Positions 1-11,231 of a stretch of DNA of 64,000 nt are shown piece by piece. Made by a program: the position numbers and the translations under genes. The stretch comes from Auanema rhodensis (taxonomy: Eukaryota; Nematoda; Chromadorea; Rhabditida; Rhabditidae). Under the pieces are notes generated by a model. That model was not told the DNA's origin, did no database searches, and worked only from the letters and a program-made list of their open reading frames with translations. How positions within the stretch are numbered: position 1 is the stretch's first letter; every line of letters starts with the position of its first letter. Location of the stretch: the NCBI GenBank assembly GCA_964057225.1, contig OZ059897.1, forward strand, positions 18,414,001 to 18,478,000. Reading direction: 5' to 3'.

Positions 1-73
1 TGCACTTTACTACATTGAGAAACGCTTGATACAAAAATTAGTTATGATCGTTTGAAAAATGATGCATTAGTGT

Positions 74-101
74 ATGTTGAGTTTCCATGTACACTCAACA
101 T
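74..101. repeat. Inverted repeat 1 of the monomer (9-bp arms, 10-nt loop)
   Basis: ATGTTGAGT at 74-82 is the exact reverse complement of ACTCAACAT at 93-101, with a 10-base loop between. The same element recurs at monomer positions 74-101 in nearly every copy. Class C copies (for example at 1405, 6319, 13338, 28080) carry 94a, which breaks one pair. Function is unknown; it could form a cruciform in DNA or a hairpin in a satellite transcript. Confidence 0.85.
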
Positions 102-122
102 TGCTTCCAAAAACATTTTGAC

Positions 123-187
123 AAAAATTTTTTCGAAAAATTTCAAAATAATTTAGCAAAAAGTAGATGTTTTTAGATTCCATTTTT
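123..187. other. A/T-tract segment, candidate curved DNA
   Basis: The segment holds a series of A or T runs: A 123-127, T 128-133, A 136-140, A 145-148, A 158-162, T 170-174 and T 183-187. A perfect 12-bp palindrome, TTTTTCGAAAAA, lies at 129-140; with one extra T bulged out it extends into AAA/TTT on each side. Runs spaced roughly 8-14 bp apart could bend the helix, as known for phased A-tracts, but the phasing is loose and curvature is inference. All three length changes in the array are in homopolymer runs. Confidence 0.5.
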
Positions 188-251
188 CAAGGCAAAGACG
201 ATGGACAATGTTATTCAACGAAAAAATTAATTCTTCAGGGTGAAAATCGAG

Positions 252-273
252 GATATAAGTGTGAACTTATATC
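252..273. repeat. Inverted repeat 2 of the monomer (9-bp arms, 4-nt loop)
   Basis: GATATAAGT at 252-260 and ACTTATATC at 265-273 are exact reverse complements around the tetraloop GTGA. A second, overlapping dyad follows: ATATCA at 269-274 and TGATAT at 277-282, so the two structures compete for 269-273. Many copies carry 267c, which replaces an A-T pair by an A-C mismatch. The copy at 5266 restores pairing with 258g. Present in every monomer. Confidence 0.88.
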
Positions 274-290
274 AGTTGATATCTCGGTGC

Positions 291-341
291 ATTTTTAAGC
301 TAGCGCAAATCTGATAACACAGATCGACGCAGCTTAAAAAT
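291..341. repeat. Inverted repeat 3: 51-bp interrupted dyad
   Basis: The outer arms ATTTTTAAGCT (291-301) and AGCTTAAAAAT (331-341) pair over 11 bp. After one unpaired A at 302, GCG (303-305) pairs with CGC (328-330). A 3x3 internal loop follows, then ATCTG (309-313) pairs with CAGAT (320-324) around the hexaloop ATAACA. That is 19 paired positions in 51 bp, the largest dyad in the unit, and it includes GCTAGC. It recurs in every copy. The few changes seen include 296c (copies at 61425, 62478, 63531), 292a (56862, 57564), a T-to-G change in the copy at 50544, and an A-to-C change in the copy at 29483. Role unknown; centromeric satellites lacking a CENP-B box are often rich in such dyads. Confidence 0.88.
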
Positions 342-3300
342 CCGCATCGAATGCACTTTACTACATTGAGAAACGCTTGATACAAAAATTAGTTATGATC
401 GTTTGAAAAATGATGCATTAGTGTATGTTGAGTTTCCATGTACACTCAACATTGCTTCCAAAAACATTTTGACAAAAATTTTTTCGAAAAATTTCAAAAT
501 AATTTAGCAAAAAGTAGATGTTTTTAGATTCCATTTTTCAAGGCAAAGACGATGGACAATGTTATTCAACGAAAAAATTAATTCTTCAGGGTGAAAATCG
601 AGGATATAAGTGTGAACCTATATCAGTTGATATCTCGGTGCATTTTTAAGCTAGCGCAAATCTGATAACACAGATCGACGCAGCTTAAAAATCCGCATCG
701 AATGCACTTTACTACATTGAGAAACGCTTGATACAAAAATTAGTTATGATCGTTTGAAAAATGATGCATTAGTGTATGTTGAGTTTCCATGTACACTCAA
801 CATTGCTTCCAAAAACATTTTGACAAAAATTTTTTCGAAAAATTTCAAAATAATTTAGCAAAAAGTAGATGTTTTTAGATTCCATTTTTCAAGGCAAAGA
901 CGATGGACAATGTTATTCAACGAAAAAATTAATTCTTCAGGGTGAAAATCGAGGATATAAGTGTGAACTTATATCAGTTGATATCTCGGTGCATTTTTAA
1001 GCTAGCGCAAATCTGATAACACAGATCGACGCAGCTTAAAAATCCGCATCGAATGCACTATACTACATTAAGAATCGCTTGATACAAAAATTAGTTATGA
1101 TCGTTTGAAAAATGATGCATTAGTGTATGTTGAGTTTCCATGTACACTCAACATTGCTTCCAAAAACATTTTGACAAAAATTTTTTCGAAAAATTTCAAA
1201 AAAATTTAGCAAAAAATAGATGTTTTTAGATTCCATTTTTCAAGGCAAAGACGATGGACTATGTTATTCAACGAAAAAATTAATTCTTCAGGGTGAAAAT
1301 CGAGGATATAAGTGTGAACTTATATCAGTTGATATCTCGGTGCATTTTTAAGCTAGCGCAAATCTGATAACACAGATCGACGCAGCTTAAAAATCCGCAT
1401 CGAATGCACTATACTACATTAAGAAACGCTTGATACAAAAATTAGTTATGATCGTTTGAAAAATGATGCATTAGTGTATGTTGAGTTTCCATGTACAATC
1501 AACATTGCTTCCAAAAACATTTTGACAAAAATTTTTTCGAAAAATTTCAAAATAATTTAGCAAAAAGTAGATGTTTTTAGATTCCATTTTTCAAGGCAAA
1601 GACGATGGACAATGTTATTCAACGAAAAAATTAATTCTTCAGGGTGAAAATCGAGGATATAAGTGTGAACCTATATCAGTTGATATCTCGGTGCATTTTT
1701 AAGCTAGCGCAAATCTGATAACACAGATCGACGCAGCTTAAAAATCCGCATCGAATGCACTATACTACATTGAGAAACGCTTAATACAAAAATTAGTTAT
1801 GATCGTTTGAAAAATGATGCATTAGTGTATGTTGAGTTTCCATGTACACTCAACATTGCTTCCAAAAACATTTTGACAAAAATTTTTTCGAAAAATTTCA
1901 AAATAATTTAGCAAAAAGTAGATGTTTTTAGATTCCTTTTTTCAAGGCAAAGACGATGGACAATGTTATTCAACGAAAAAATTAATTCTTCAGGGTGAAA
2001 ATCGAGGATATAAGTGTGAACTTATATCAGTTGATATCTCGGTGCATTTTTAAGCTAGCGCAAATCTGATAACACAGATCGACGCAGCTTAAAAATCCGC
2101 ATCGAATGCACTTTACTACATTGAGAAACGCTTGATACAAAAATTAGTTATGATCGTTTGAAAAATGATGCATTAGTGTATGTTGAGTTTCCATGTACAC
2201 TCAACATTGCTTCCAAAAACATTTTGACAAAAATTTTTTCGAAAAATTTCAAAATAATTTAGCAAAAAGTAGATGTTTTTAGATTCCATTTTTCAAGGCA
2301 AAGACGATAGACAATGTTATTCAACGAAAAAATTAATTCTTCAGGGTGAAAATCGAGGATATAAGTGTGAACTTATATCAGTTGATATCTCGGTGCATTT
2401 TTAAGCTAGCGCAAATCTGATAACACAGATCGACGCAGCTTAAAAATCCGCATCGAATGCACTTTACTACATTGAGAAACGCTTGATACAAAAATTAGTT
2501 ATGATCGTTTGAAAAATGATGCATTAGTGTATGTTGAGTTTCCATGTACACTCAACATTGCTTCCAAAAACATTTTGACAAAAATTTTTTCGAAAAATTT
2601 CAAAATAATTTAGCAAAAAGTAGATGTTTTTAGATTCCATTTTTCAAGGCAAAGACGATGGACAATGTTATTCAACGAAAAAATTAATTCTTCAGGGTGA
2701 AAATCGAGGATATAAGTGTGAACTTATATCAGTTGATATCTCGGTGCATTTTTAAGCTAGCGCAAATCTGATAACACAGATCGACGCAGCTTAAAAATCC
2801 GCATCGAATGCACTTTACTACATTGAGAAACGCTTGATACAAAAATTAGTTATGATCGTTTGAAAAATGATGCATTAGTGTATGTTGAGTTTCCATGTAC
2901 ACTCAACATTGCTTCCAAAAACATTTTGACAAAAATTTTTTCGAAAAATTTCAAAATAATTTAGCAAAAAGTAGATGTTTTTAGATTCCATTTTTCAAGG
3001 CAAAGACGATGGACAATGTTATTCAACGAAAAAATTAATTCTTCAGGGTGAAAATCGAGGATATAAGTGTGAACTTATATCAGTTGATATCTCGGTGCAT
3101 TTTTAAGCTAGCGCAAATCTGATAACACAGATCGACGCAGCTTAAAAATCCGCATCGAATGCACTATACTACATTAAGAATCGCTTGATACAAAAATTAG
3201 TTATGATCGTTTGAAAAATGATGCATTAGTGTATGTTGAGTTTCCATGTACACTCAACATTGCTTCCAAAAACATTTTGACAAAAATTTTTTCGAAAAAT

Positions 3301-5265
3301 TTCAAAAAAATTTAGCAAAAAATAGATGTTTTTAGATTCCATTTTTCAAGGCAAAGACGATGGACAATGTTATTCAACGAAAAAATTAATTCTTCAGGGT
3401 GAAAATCGAGGATATAAGTGTGAACTTATATCAGTTGATATCTCGGTGCATTTTTAAGCTAGCGCAAATCTGATAACACAGATCGACGCAGCTTAAAAAT
3501 CCGCATCGAATGCACTATACTACATTAAGAAACGCTTGATACAAAAATTAGTTATGATCGTTTGAAAAATGATGCATTAGTGTATGTTGAGTTTCCATGT
3601 ACACTCAACATTGCTTCCAAAAACATTTTGACAAAAATTTTTTCGAAAAATTTCAAAATAATTTAGCAAAAAGTAGATGTTTTTAGATTTCATTTTTCAA
3701 GGCAAAGACGATGGACAATGTTATTCAACGAAAAATATAATTCTTCAGGGTGAAAATCGAGGATATAAGTGTGAACCTATATCAGTTGATATCTCGGTGC
3801 ATTTTTAAGCTAGCGCAAATCTGATAACACAGATCGACGCAGCTTAAAAATCCGCATCGAATGCACTTTACTACATTGAGAAACGCTTGATACAAAAATT
3901 AGTTATGATCGTTTGAAAAATGATGCATTAGTGTATGTTGAGTTTCCATGTACACTCAACATTGCTTCCAAAAACATTTTGACAAAAATTTTTTCGAAAA
4001 ATTTCAAAATAATTTAGCAAAAAGTAGATGTTTTTAGATTCCATTTTTCAAGGCAAAGACGATGGACAATGTTATTCAACGAAAAAATTAATTCTTCAGG
4101 GTGAAAATCGAGGATATAAGTGTGAACTTATATCAGTTGATATCTCGGTGCATTTTTAAGCTAGCGCAAATCTGATAACACAGATCGACGCAGCTTAAAA
4201 ATCCGCATCGAATGCACTTTACTACATTGAGAAACGCTTGATACAAAAATTAGTTATGATCGTTTGAAAAATGATGCATTAGTGTATGTTGAGTTTCCAT
4301 GTACACTCAACATTGCTTCCAAAAACATTTTGACAAAAATTTTTTCGAAAAATTTCAAAATAATTTAGCAAAAAGTAGATGTTTTTAGATTCCATTTTTC
4401 AAGGCAAAGACGATGGACAATGTTATTCAACGAAAAAATTAATTCTTCAGGGTGAAAATCGAGGATATAAGTGTGAACTTATATCAGTTGATATCTCGGT
4501 GCATTTTTAAGCTAGCGCAAATCTGATAACACAGATCGACGCAGCTTAAAAATCCGCATCGAATGCACTTTACTACATTGAGAAACGCTTGATACAAAAA
4601 TTAGTTATGATCGTTTGAAAAATGATGCATTAGTGTATGTTGAGTTTCCATGTACACTCAACATTGCTTCCAAAAACATTTTGACAAAAATTTTTTCGAA
4701 AAATTTCAAAATAATTTAGCAAAAAGTAGATGTTTTTAGATTCCATTTTTCAAGGCAAAGACGATGGACAATGTTATTCAACGAAAAAATTAATTCTTCA
4801 GGGTGAAAATCGAGGATATAAGTGTGAACTTATATCAGTTGATATCTCGGTGCATTTTTAAGCTAGCGCAAATCTGATAACACAGATCGACGCAGCTTAA
4901 AAATCCGCATCGAATGCACTATACTACATTAAGAATCGCTTGATACAAAAATTAGTTATGATCGTTTGAAAAATGATGCATTAGTGTATGTTGAGTTTCC
5001 ATGTACACTCAACATTGCTTCCAAAAACATTTTGACAAAAATTTTTTCGAAAAATTTCAAAAAAATTTAGCAAAAAATAGATGTTTTTAGATTCCATTTT
5101 TCAAGGCAAAGACGATGGACAATGTTATTCAACGAAAAAATTAATTCTTCAGGGTGAAAATCGAGGATATAAGTGTGAACTTATATCAGTTGATATCTCG
5201 GTGCATTTTTAAGCTAGCGCAAATCTGATAACACAGATCGACGCAGCTTAAAAATCCGCATCGAA

Positions 5266-5616
5266 TGCACTATACTACATTAAGAAACGCTTGATACAAA
5301 AATTAGTTATGATCGTTTGAAAAATGATGCATTAGTGTATGTTGAGTTTCCATGTACACTCAACATTGCTTCCAAAAACATTTTGACAAAAATTTTTTCG
5401 AAAAATTTCAAAATAATTTAGCAAAAAGTAGATGTTTTTAGATTCCATTTTTCAAGGCAAAGACGATGGACAATGTTATTCAACGAAAAATATAATTCTT
5501 CAGGGTGAAAATCGAGGATATAGGTGTGAACCTATATCAGTTGATATCTCGGTGCATTTTTAAGCTAGCGCAAATCTGATAACACAGATCGACGCAGCTT
5601 AAAAATCCGCATCGAA
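5266..5616. repeat. Monomer 16 with paired changes in inverted repeat 2
   Basis: This class C' copy carries both 258g (at 5523) and 267c (at 5532). These two positions face each other in the 9-bp stem of inverted repeat 2, so the second change restores a G-C pair. The related copy at 27027 has only 267c, so 258g appears to be the later event. Confidence 0.85.
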
Positions 5617-6318
5617 TGCACTTTACTACATTGAGAAACGCTTGATACAAAAATTAGTTATGATCGTTTGAAAAATGATGCATTAGTGTATGTTGAGTTT
5701 CCATGTACACTCAACATTGCTTCCAAAAACATTTTGACAAAAATTTTTTCGAAAAATTTCAAAATAATTTAGCAAAAAGTAGATGTTTTTAGATTCCATT
5801 TTTCAAGGCAAAGACGATGGACAATGTTATTCAACGAAAAAATTAATTCTTCAGGGTGAAAATCGAGGATATAAGTGTGAACTTATATCAGTTGATATCT
5901 CGGTGCATTTTTAAGCTAGCGCAAATCTGATAACACAGATCGACGCAGCTTAAAAATCCGCATCGAATGCACTATACTACATTAAGAATCGCTTGATACA
6001 AAAATTAGTTATGATCGTTTGAAAAATGATGCATTAGTGTATGTTGAGTTTCCATGTACACTCAACATTGCTTCCAAAAACATTTTGACAAAAATTTTTT
6101 CGAAAAATTTCAAAAAAATTTAGCAAAAAATAGATGTTTTTAGATTCCATTTTTCAAGGCAAAGACGATGGACAATGTTATTCAACGAAAAAATTAATTC
6201 TTCAGGGTGAAAATCGAGGATATAAGTGTGAACTTATATCAGTTGATATCTCGGTGCATTTTTAAGCTAGCGCAAATCTGATAACACAGATCGACGCAGC
6301 TTAAAAATCCGCATCGAA

Positions 6319-6668
6319 TGCACTATACTACATTAAGAAACGCTTGATACAAAAATTAGTTATGATCGTTTGAAAAATGATGCATTAGTGTATGTTGAGT
6401 TTCCATGTACAATCAACATTGCTTCCAAAAACATTTTGACAAAAATTTTTTCGAAAAATTTCAAAATAATTTAGCAAAAAGTAGATGTTTTTAGATTCCA
6501 TTTTTCAAGGCAAAGACGATGGACAATGTTATTCAACGAAAAATTAATTCTTCAGGGTGAAAATCGAGGATATAAGTGTGAACCTATATCAGTTGATATC
6601 TCGGTGCATTTTTAAGCTAGCGCAAATCTGATAACACAGATCGACGCAGCTTAAAAATCCGCATCGAA
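6319..6668. repeat. Monomer 19, 350 bp, 1-bp deletion
   Basis: The A run after acg has five A residues (6539-6543) instead of six, making this copy 350 bp and shifting the phase of all later copies by one. The class is C (17a, 94a, 267c). The same deletion occurs at 28300-28304 in the monomer at 28080. Confidence 0.93.
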
Positions 6669-7019
6669 TGCACTATACTACATTGAGAAACGCTTAATAC
6701 AAAAATTAGTTATGATCGTTTGAAAAATGATGCATTAGTGTATGTTGAGTTTCCATGTACACTCAACATTGCTTCCAAAAACATTTTGACAAAAATTTTT
6801 TCGAAAAATTTCAAAATAATTTAGCAAAAAGTAGATGTTTTTAGATTCCTTTTTTCAAGGCAAAGACGATGGACAATGTTATTCAACGAAAAAATTAATT
6901 CTTCAGGGTGAAAATCGAGGATATAAGTGTGAACTTATATCAGTTGATATCTCGGTGCATTTTTAAGCTAGCGCAAATCTGATAACACAGATCGACGCAG
7001 CTTAAAAATCCGCATCGAA

Positions 7020-10000
7020 TGCACTATACTACATTGAGAATCGCTTGATACAAAAATTAGTTATGATCGTTTGAAAAATGATGCATTAGTGTATGTTGAG
7101 TTTCCATGTACACTCAACATTGCTTCCAAAAACATTTTGACAAAAATTTTTTCGAAAAATTTCAAAATAATTTAGCAAAAAGTAGATGTTTTTAGATTCC
7201 TTTTTTCAAGGCAAAGACGATGGACAATGTTATTCAACGAAAAAATTAATTCTTCAGGGTGAAAATCGAGGATATAAGTGTGAACTTATATCAGTTGATA
7301 TCTCGGTGCATTTTTAAGCTAGCGCAAATCTGATAACACAGATCGACGCAGCTTAAAAATCCGCATCGAATGCACTATACTACATTAAGAATCGCTTGAT
7401 ACAAAAATTAGTTATGATCGTTTGAAAAATGATGCATTAGTGTATGTTGAGTTTCCATGTACACTCAACATTGCTTCCAAAAACATTTTGACAAAAATTT
7501 TTTCGAAAAATTTCAAAATAATTTAGCAAAAAGTAGATGTTTTTAGATTCCTTTTTTCAAGGCAAAGACGATGGACAATGTTATTCAACGAAAAAATTAT
7601 TTCTTCAGGGTGAAAATCGAGGATATAAGTGTGAACTTATATCAGTTGATATCTCGGTGCATTTTTAAGCTAGCGCAAATCTGATAACACAGATCGACGC
7701 AGCTTAAAAATCCGGATCGAATGCACTATACTACATTAAGAAACGCTTGATACAAAAATTAGTTATGATCGTTTGAAAAATGATGCATTAGTGTATGTTG
7801 AGTTTCCATGTACACTCAACATTGCTTCCAAAAACATTTTGACAAAAATTTTTTCGAAAAATTTCAAAATAATTTAGCGAAAAGTAGATGTTTTTGGATT
7901 CCTTTTTTCAAGGCAAAGACGATGGACAATGTTATTCAACGAAAAAATTAATTCTTCAGGGTGAAAATCGAGGATATAAGTGTGAACTTATATCAGTTGA
8001 TATCTCGGTGCATTTTTAAGCTAGCGCAAATCTGATAACACAGATCGACGCAGCTTAAAAATCCGCATCGAATGCACTATACTACATTGAGAAACGCTTA
8101 ATACAAAAATTAGTTATGATCGTTTGAAAAATGATGCATTAGTGTATGTTGAGTTTCCATGTACACTCAACATTGCTTCCAAAAACATTTTGACAAAAAT
8201 TTTTTCGAAAAATTTCATAATAATTTAGCAAAAAGTAGATGTTTTTAGATTCCTTTTTTCAAGGCAAAGACGATGGACAATGTTATTCAACGAAAAAATT
8301 ATTTCTTCAGGGTGAAAATCGAGGATATAAGTGTGAACTTATATCAGTTGATATCTCGGTGCATTTTTAAGCTAGCGCAAATCTGATAACACAGATCGAC
8401 GCAGCTTAAAAATCCGGATCGAATGCACTATACTACATTAAGAAACGCTTGATACAAAAATTAGTTATGATCGTTTGAAAAATGATGCATTAGTGTATGT
8501 TGAGTTTCCATGTACACTCAACATTGCTTCCAAAAACATTTTGACAAAAATTTTTTCGAAAAATTTCAAAATAATTTAGCAAAAAGTAGATGTTTTTAGA
8601 TTCCATTTTTCAAGGCAAAGACGATGGACAATGTTATTCAACGAAAAAATTAATTCTTCAGGGTGAAAATCGAGGATATAAGTGTGAACTTATATCAGTT
8701 GATATCTCGGTGCATTTTTAAGCTAGCGCAAATCTGATAACACAGATCGACGCAGCTTAAAAATCCGCATCGAATGCACTATACTACATTAAGAATCGCT
8801 TGATACAAAAATTAGTTATGATCGTTTGAAAAATGATGCATTAGTGTATGTTGAGTTTCCATGTACACTCAACATTGCTTCCAAAAACATTTTGACAAAA
8901 ATTTTTTCGAAAAATTTCAAAATAATTTAGCAAAAAGTAGATGTTTTTAGATTCCTTTTTTCAAGGCAAAGACGATGGACAATGTTATTCAACGAAAAAA
9001 TTAATTCTTCAGGGTGAAAATCGAGGATATAAGTGTGAACTTATATCAGTTGATATCTCGGTGCATTTTTAAGCTAGCGCAAATCTGATAACACAGATCG
9101 ACGCAGCTTAAAAATCCGCATCGAATGCACTATACTACATTAAGAATCGCTTGATACAAAAATTAGTTATGATCGTTTGAAAAATGATGCATTAGTGTAT
9201 GTTGAGTTTCCATGTACACTCAACATTGCTTCCAAAAACATTTTGACAAAAATTTTTTCGAAAAATTTCAAAATAATTTAGCAAAAAGTAGATGTTTTTA
9301 GATTCCTTTTTTCAAGGCAAAGACGATGGACAATGTTATTCAACGAAAAAATTATTTCTTCAGGGTGAAAATCGAGGATATAAGTGTGAACTTATATCAG
9401 TTGATATCTCGGTGCATTTTTAAGCTAGCGCAAATCTGATAACACAGATCGACGCAGCTTAAAAATCCGGATCGAATGCACTATACTACATTAAGAAACG
9501 CTTGATACAAAAATTAGTTATGATCGTTTGAAAAATGATGCATTAGTGTATGTTGAGTTTCCATGTACACTCAACATTGCTTCCAAAAACATTTTGACAA
9601 AAATTTTTTCGAAAAATTTCAAAATAATTTAGCGAAAAGTAGATGTTTTTGGATTCCTTTTTTCAAGGCAAAGACGATGGACAATGTTATTCAACGAAAA
9701 AATTAATTCTTCAGGGTGAAAATCGAGGATATAAGTGTGAACTTATATCAGTTGATATCTCGGTGCATTTTTAAGCTAGCGCAAATCTGATAACACAGAT
9801 CGACGCAGCTTAAAAATCCGCATCGAATGCACTATACTACATTGAGAAACGCTTAATACAAAAATTAGTTATGATCGTTTGAAAAATGATGCATTAGTGT
9901 ATGTTGAGTTTCCATGTACACTCAACATTGCTTCCAAAAACATTTTGACAAAAATTTTTTCGAAAAATTTCATAATAATTTAGCAAAAAGTAGATGTTTT

Positions 10001-10529
10001 TAGATTCCTTTTTTCAAGGCAAAGACGATGGACAATGTTATTCAACGAAAAAATTATTTCTTCAGGGTGAAAATCGAGGATATAAGTGTGAACTTATATC
10101 AGTTGATATCTCGGTGCATTTTTAAGCTAGCGCAAATCTGATAACACAGATCGACGCAGCTTAAAAATCCGGATCGAATGCACTATACTACATTAAGAAA
10201 CGCTTGATACAAAAATTAGTTATGATCGTTTGAAAAATGATGCATTAGTGTATGTTGAGTTTCCATGTACACTCAACATTGCTTCCAAAAACATTTTGAC
10301 AAAAATTTTTTCGAAAAATTTCAAAATAATTTAGCAAAAAGTAGATGTTTTTAGATTCCATTTTTCAAGGCAAAGACGATGGACAATGTTATTCAACGAA
10401 AAAATTAATTCTTCAGGGTGAAAATCGAGGATATAAGTGTGAACTTATATCAGTTGATATCTCGGTGCATTTTTAAGCTAGCGCAAATCTGATAACACAG
10501 ATCGACGCAGCTTAAAAATCCGCATCGAA
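7020..10529. repeat. Five-monomer higher-order repeat F G H I J, two copies
   Basis: Two units of 1755 bp lie side by side, 7020-8774 and 8775-10529. Shared marks in the same order include 230t with 345g in the second and fourth monomers, 158g with 175g in the third (7722 and 9477), and 146t in the fourth (8073 and 9828). The two units differ at position 17 of the first monomer. Parts of the same order reappear near 30.9-32.9 kb and 37.2-38.2 kb. Confidence 0.88.
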
Positions 10530-11231
10530 TGCACTATACTACATTGAGAAACACTTAATACAAAAATTAGTTATGATCGTTTGAAAAATGATGCATTAGT
10601 GTATGTTGAGTTTCCATGTACACTCAACATTGCTTCCAAAAACATTTTGACAAAAATTTTTTCGAAAAATTTCAAAATAATTTAGCAAAAAGTAGATGTT
10701 TTAAGATTCCATTTTTCAAGGCAAAGACGATGGACAATGTTATTCAACGAAAAAATTAATTCTTCAGGGTGAAAATCGAGGATATAAGTGTGAACTTATA
10801 TCAGTTGATATCTCGGTGCATTTTTAAGCTAGCGCAAATCTGATAACACAGATCGACGCAGCTTAAAAATCCGCATCGAATGCACTATACTACATTGAGA
10901 AACGCTTAATACAAAAATTAGTTATGATCGTTTGAAAAATGATGCATTAGTGTATGTTGAGTTTCCATGTACACTCAACATTGCTTCCAAAAACATTTTG
11001 ACAAAAACTTTTTCGAAAAATTTCAAAATAATTTAGCAAAAAGTAGATGTTTTTAGATTCCTTTTTTCAAGGCAAAGACGATGGACAATGTTATTCAACG
11101 AAAAAATTAATTCTTCAGGGTGAAAATCGAGGATATAAGTGTGAACCTATATCAGTTGATATCTCGGTGCATTTTTAAGCTAGCGCAAATCTGATAACAC
11201 AGATCGACGCAGCTTAAAAATCCGCATCGAA
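10530..11231. repeat. K-L monomer pair
   Basis: Monomer 31 (10530) has 24a, 28a and 174a; monomer 32 (10881) has 28a, 128c, 182t and 267c. The K'-L pair recurs in that order at 32993, 38258, 54756, 61425, 62478 and, as a variant, 49491, so it is a stable two-monomer module spread over the right two thirds of the window. Confidence 0.82.

Larger units (their letters stand above)
1..351. repeat. Reference satellite monomer (class A)
   Basis: This first copy is used as the coordinate frame for all others. In order it holds: an ATGCAT palindrome at 62-67; an inverted repeat at 74-101; an A/T-tract-rich segment at 123-187 with a TTCGAA centre at 132-137; a 22-bp hairpin at 252-273; GATATC at 278-283; GCTAGC at 299-304; and a 51-bp interrupted dyad at 291-341. 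The restriction-type palindromes recur in nearly every copy, so digestion at any of them should give a 351-bp ladder. Its length is close to twice a nucleosome spacing of about 175 bp, but I see no similarity between its two halves, so it is not an obvious dimer of a shorter unit. Confidence 0.95.
1..4563. repeat. Monomers 1-13, mixed A/B/C/D/E block
   Basis: The order is A A A B C D E A A B C' A A. Monomer 2 (352) is A-like at its left end but carries 267c, normally a mark of class C, so it may be a recombinant. Monomers 4-8 (B C D E A) foreshadow the regular six-monomer unit seen from 14 kb. Monomer 11 (3511) has a rearranged A/T string (aaaaatataattc in place of aaaaaattaattc) that recurs in the copies at 5266 and 27027. 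Confidence 0.8.
4564..7019. repeat. Seven-monomer segment A B C' A B C D, copy 1
   Basis: This 2456-bp segment reappears at 26325-28780 with the same class order, including three rare marks: the rearranged aaaaatataattc in its third monomer, 94a in the sixth, and a 1-bp deletion in the sixth. The offset is 21761 bp. Copy 1 differs by private changes such as 258g in the monomer at 5266. It indicates a long-range duplication within the array. Confidence 0.85.

Noticed and set aside
252-341. Rho-independent terminators
   Set aside because: The hairpins are A/T-rich dyads within a eukaryote-type satellite, and no gene lies upstream.
1-351. CENP-B box
   Set aside because: I looked for a match to the TTCG....A..CGGG core on both strands of the monomer; the TTCG at 132-135 is followed by AAAAATTTC, which does not fit.
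1-351. Monomer as an internal dimer or trimer (about 175 or 117 bp)
   Set aside because: I saw no convincing similarity between halves or thirds by eye; only short A/T-rich words recur.
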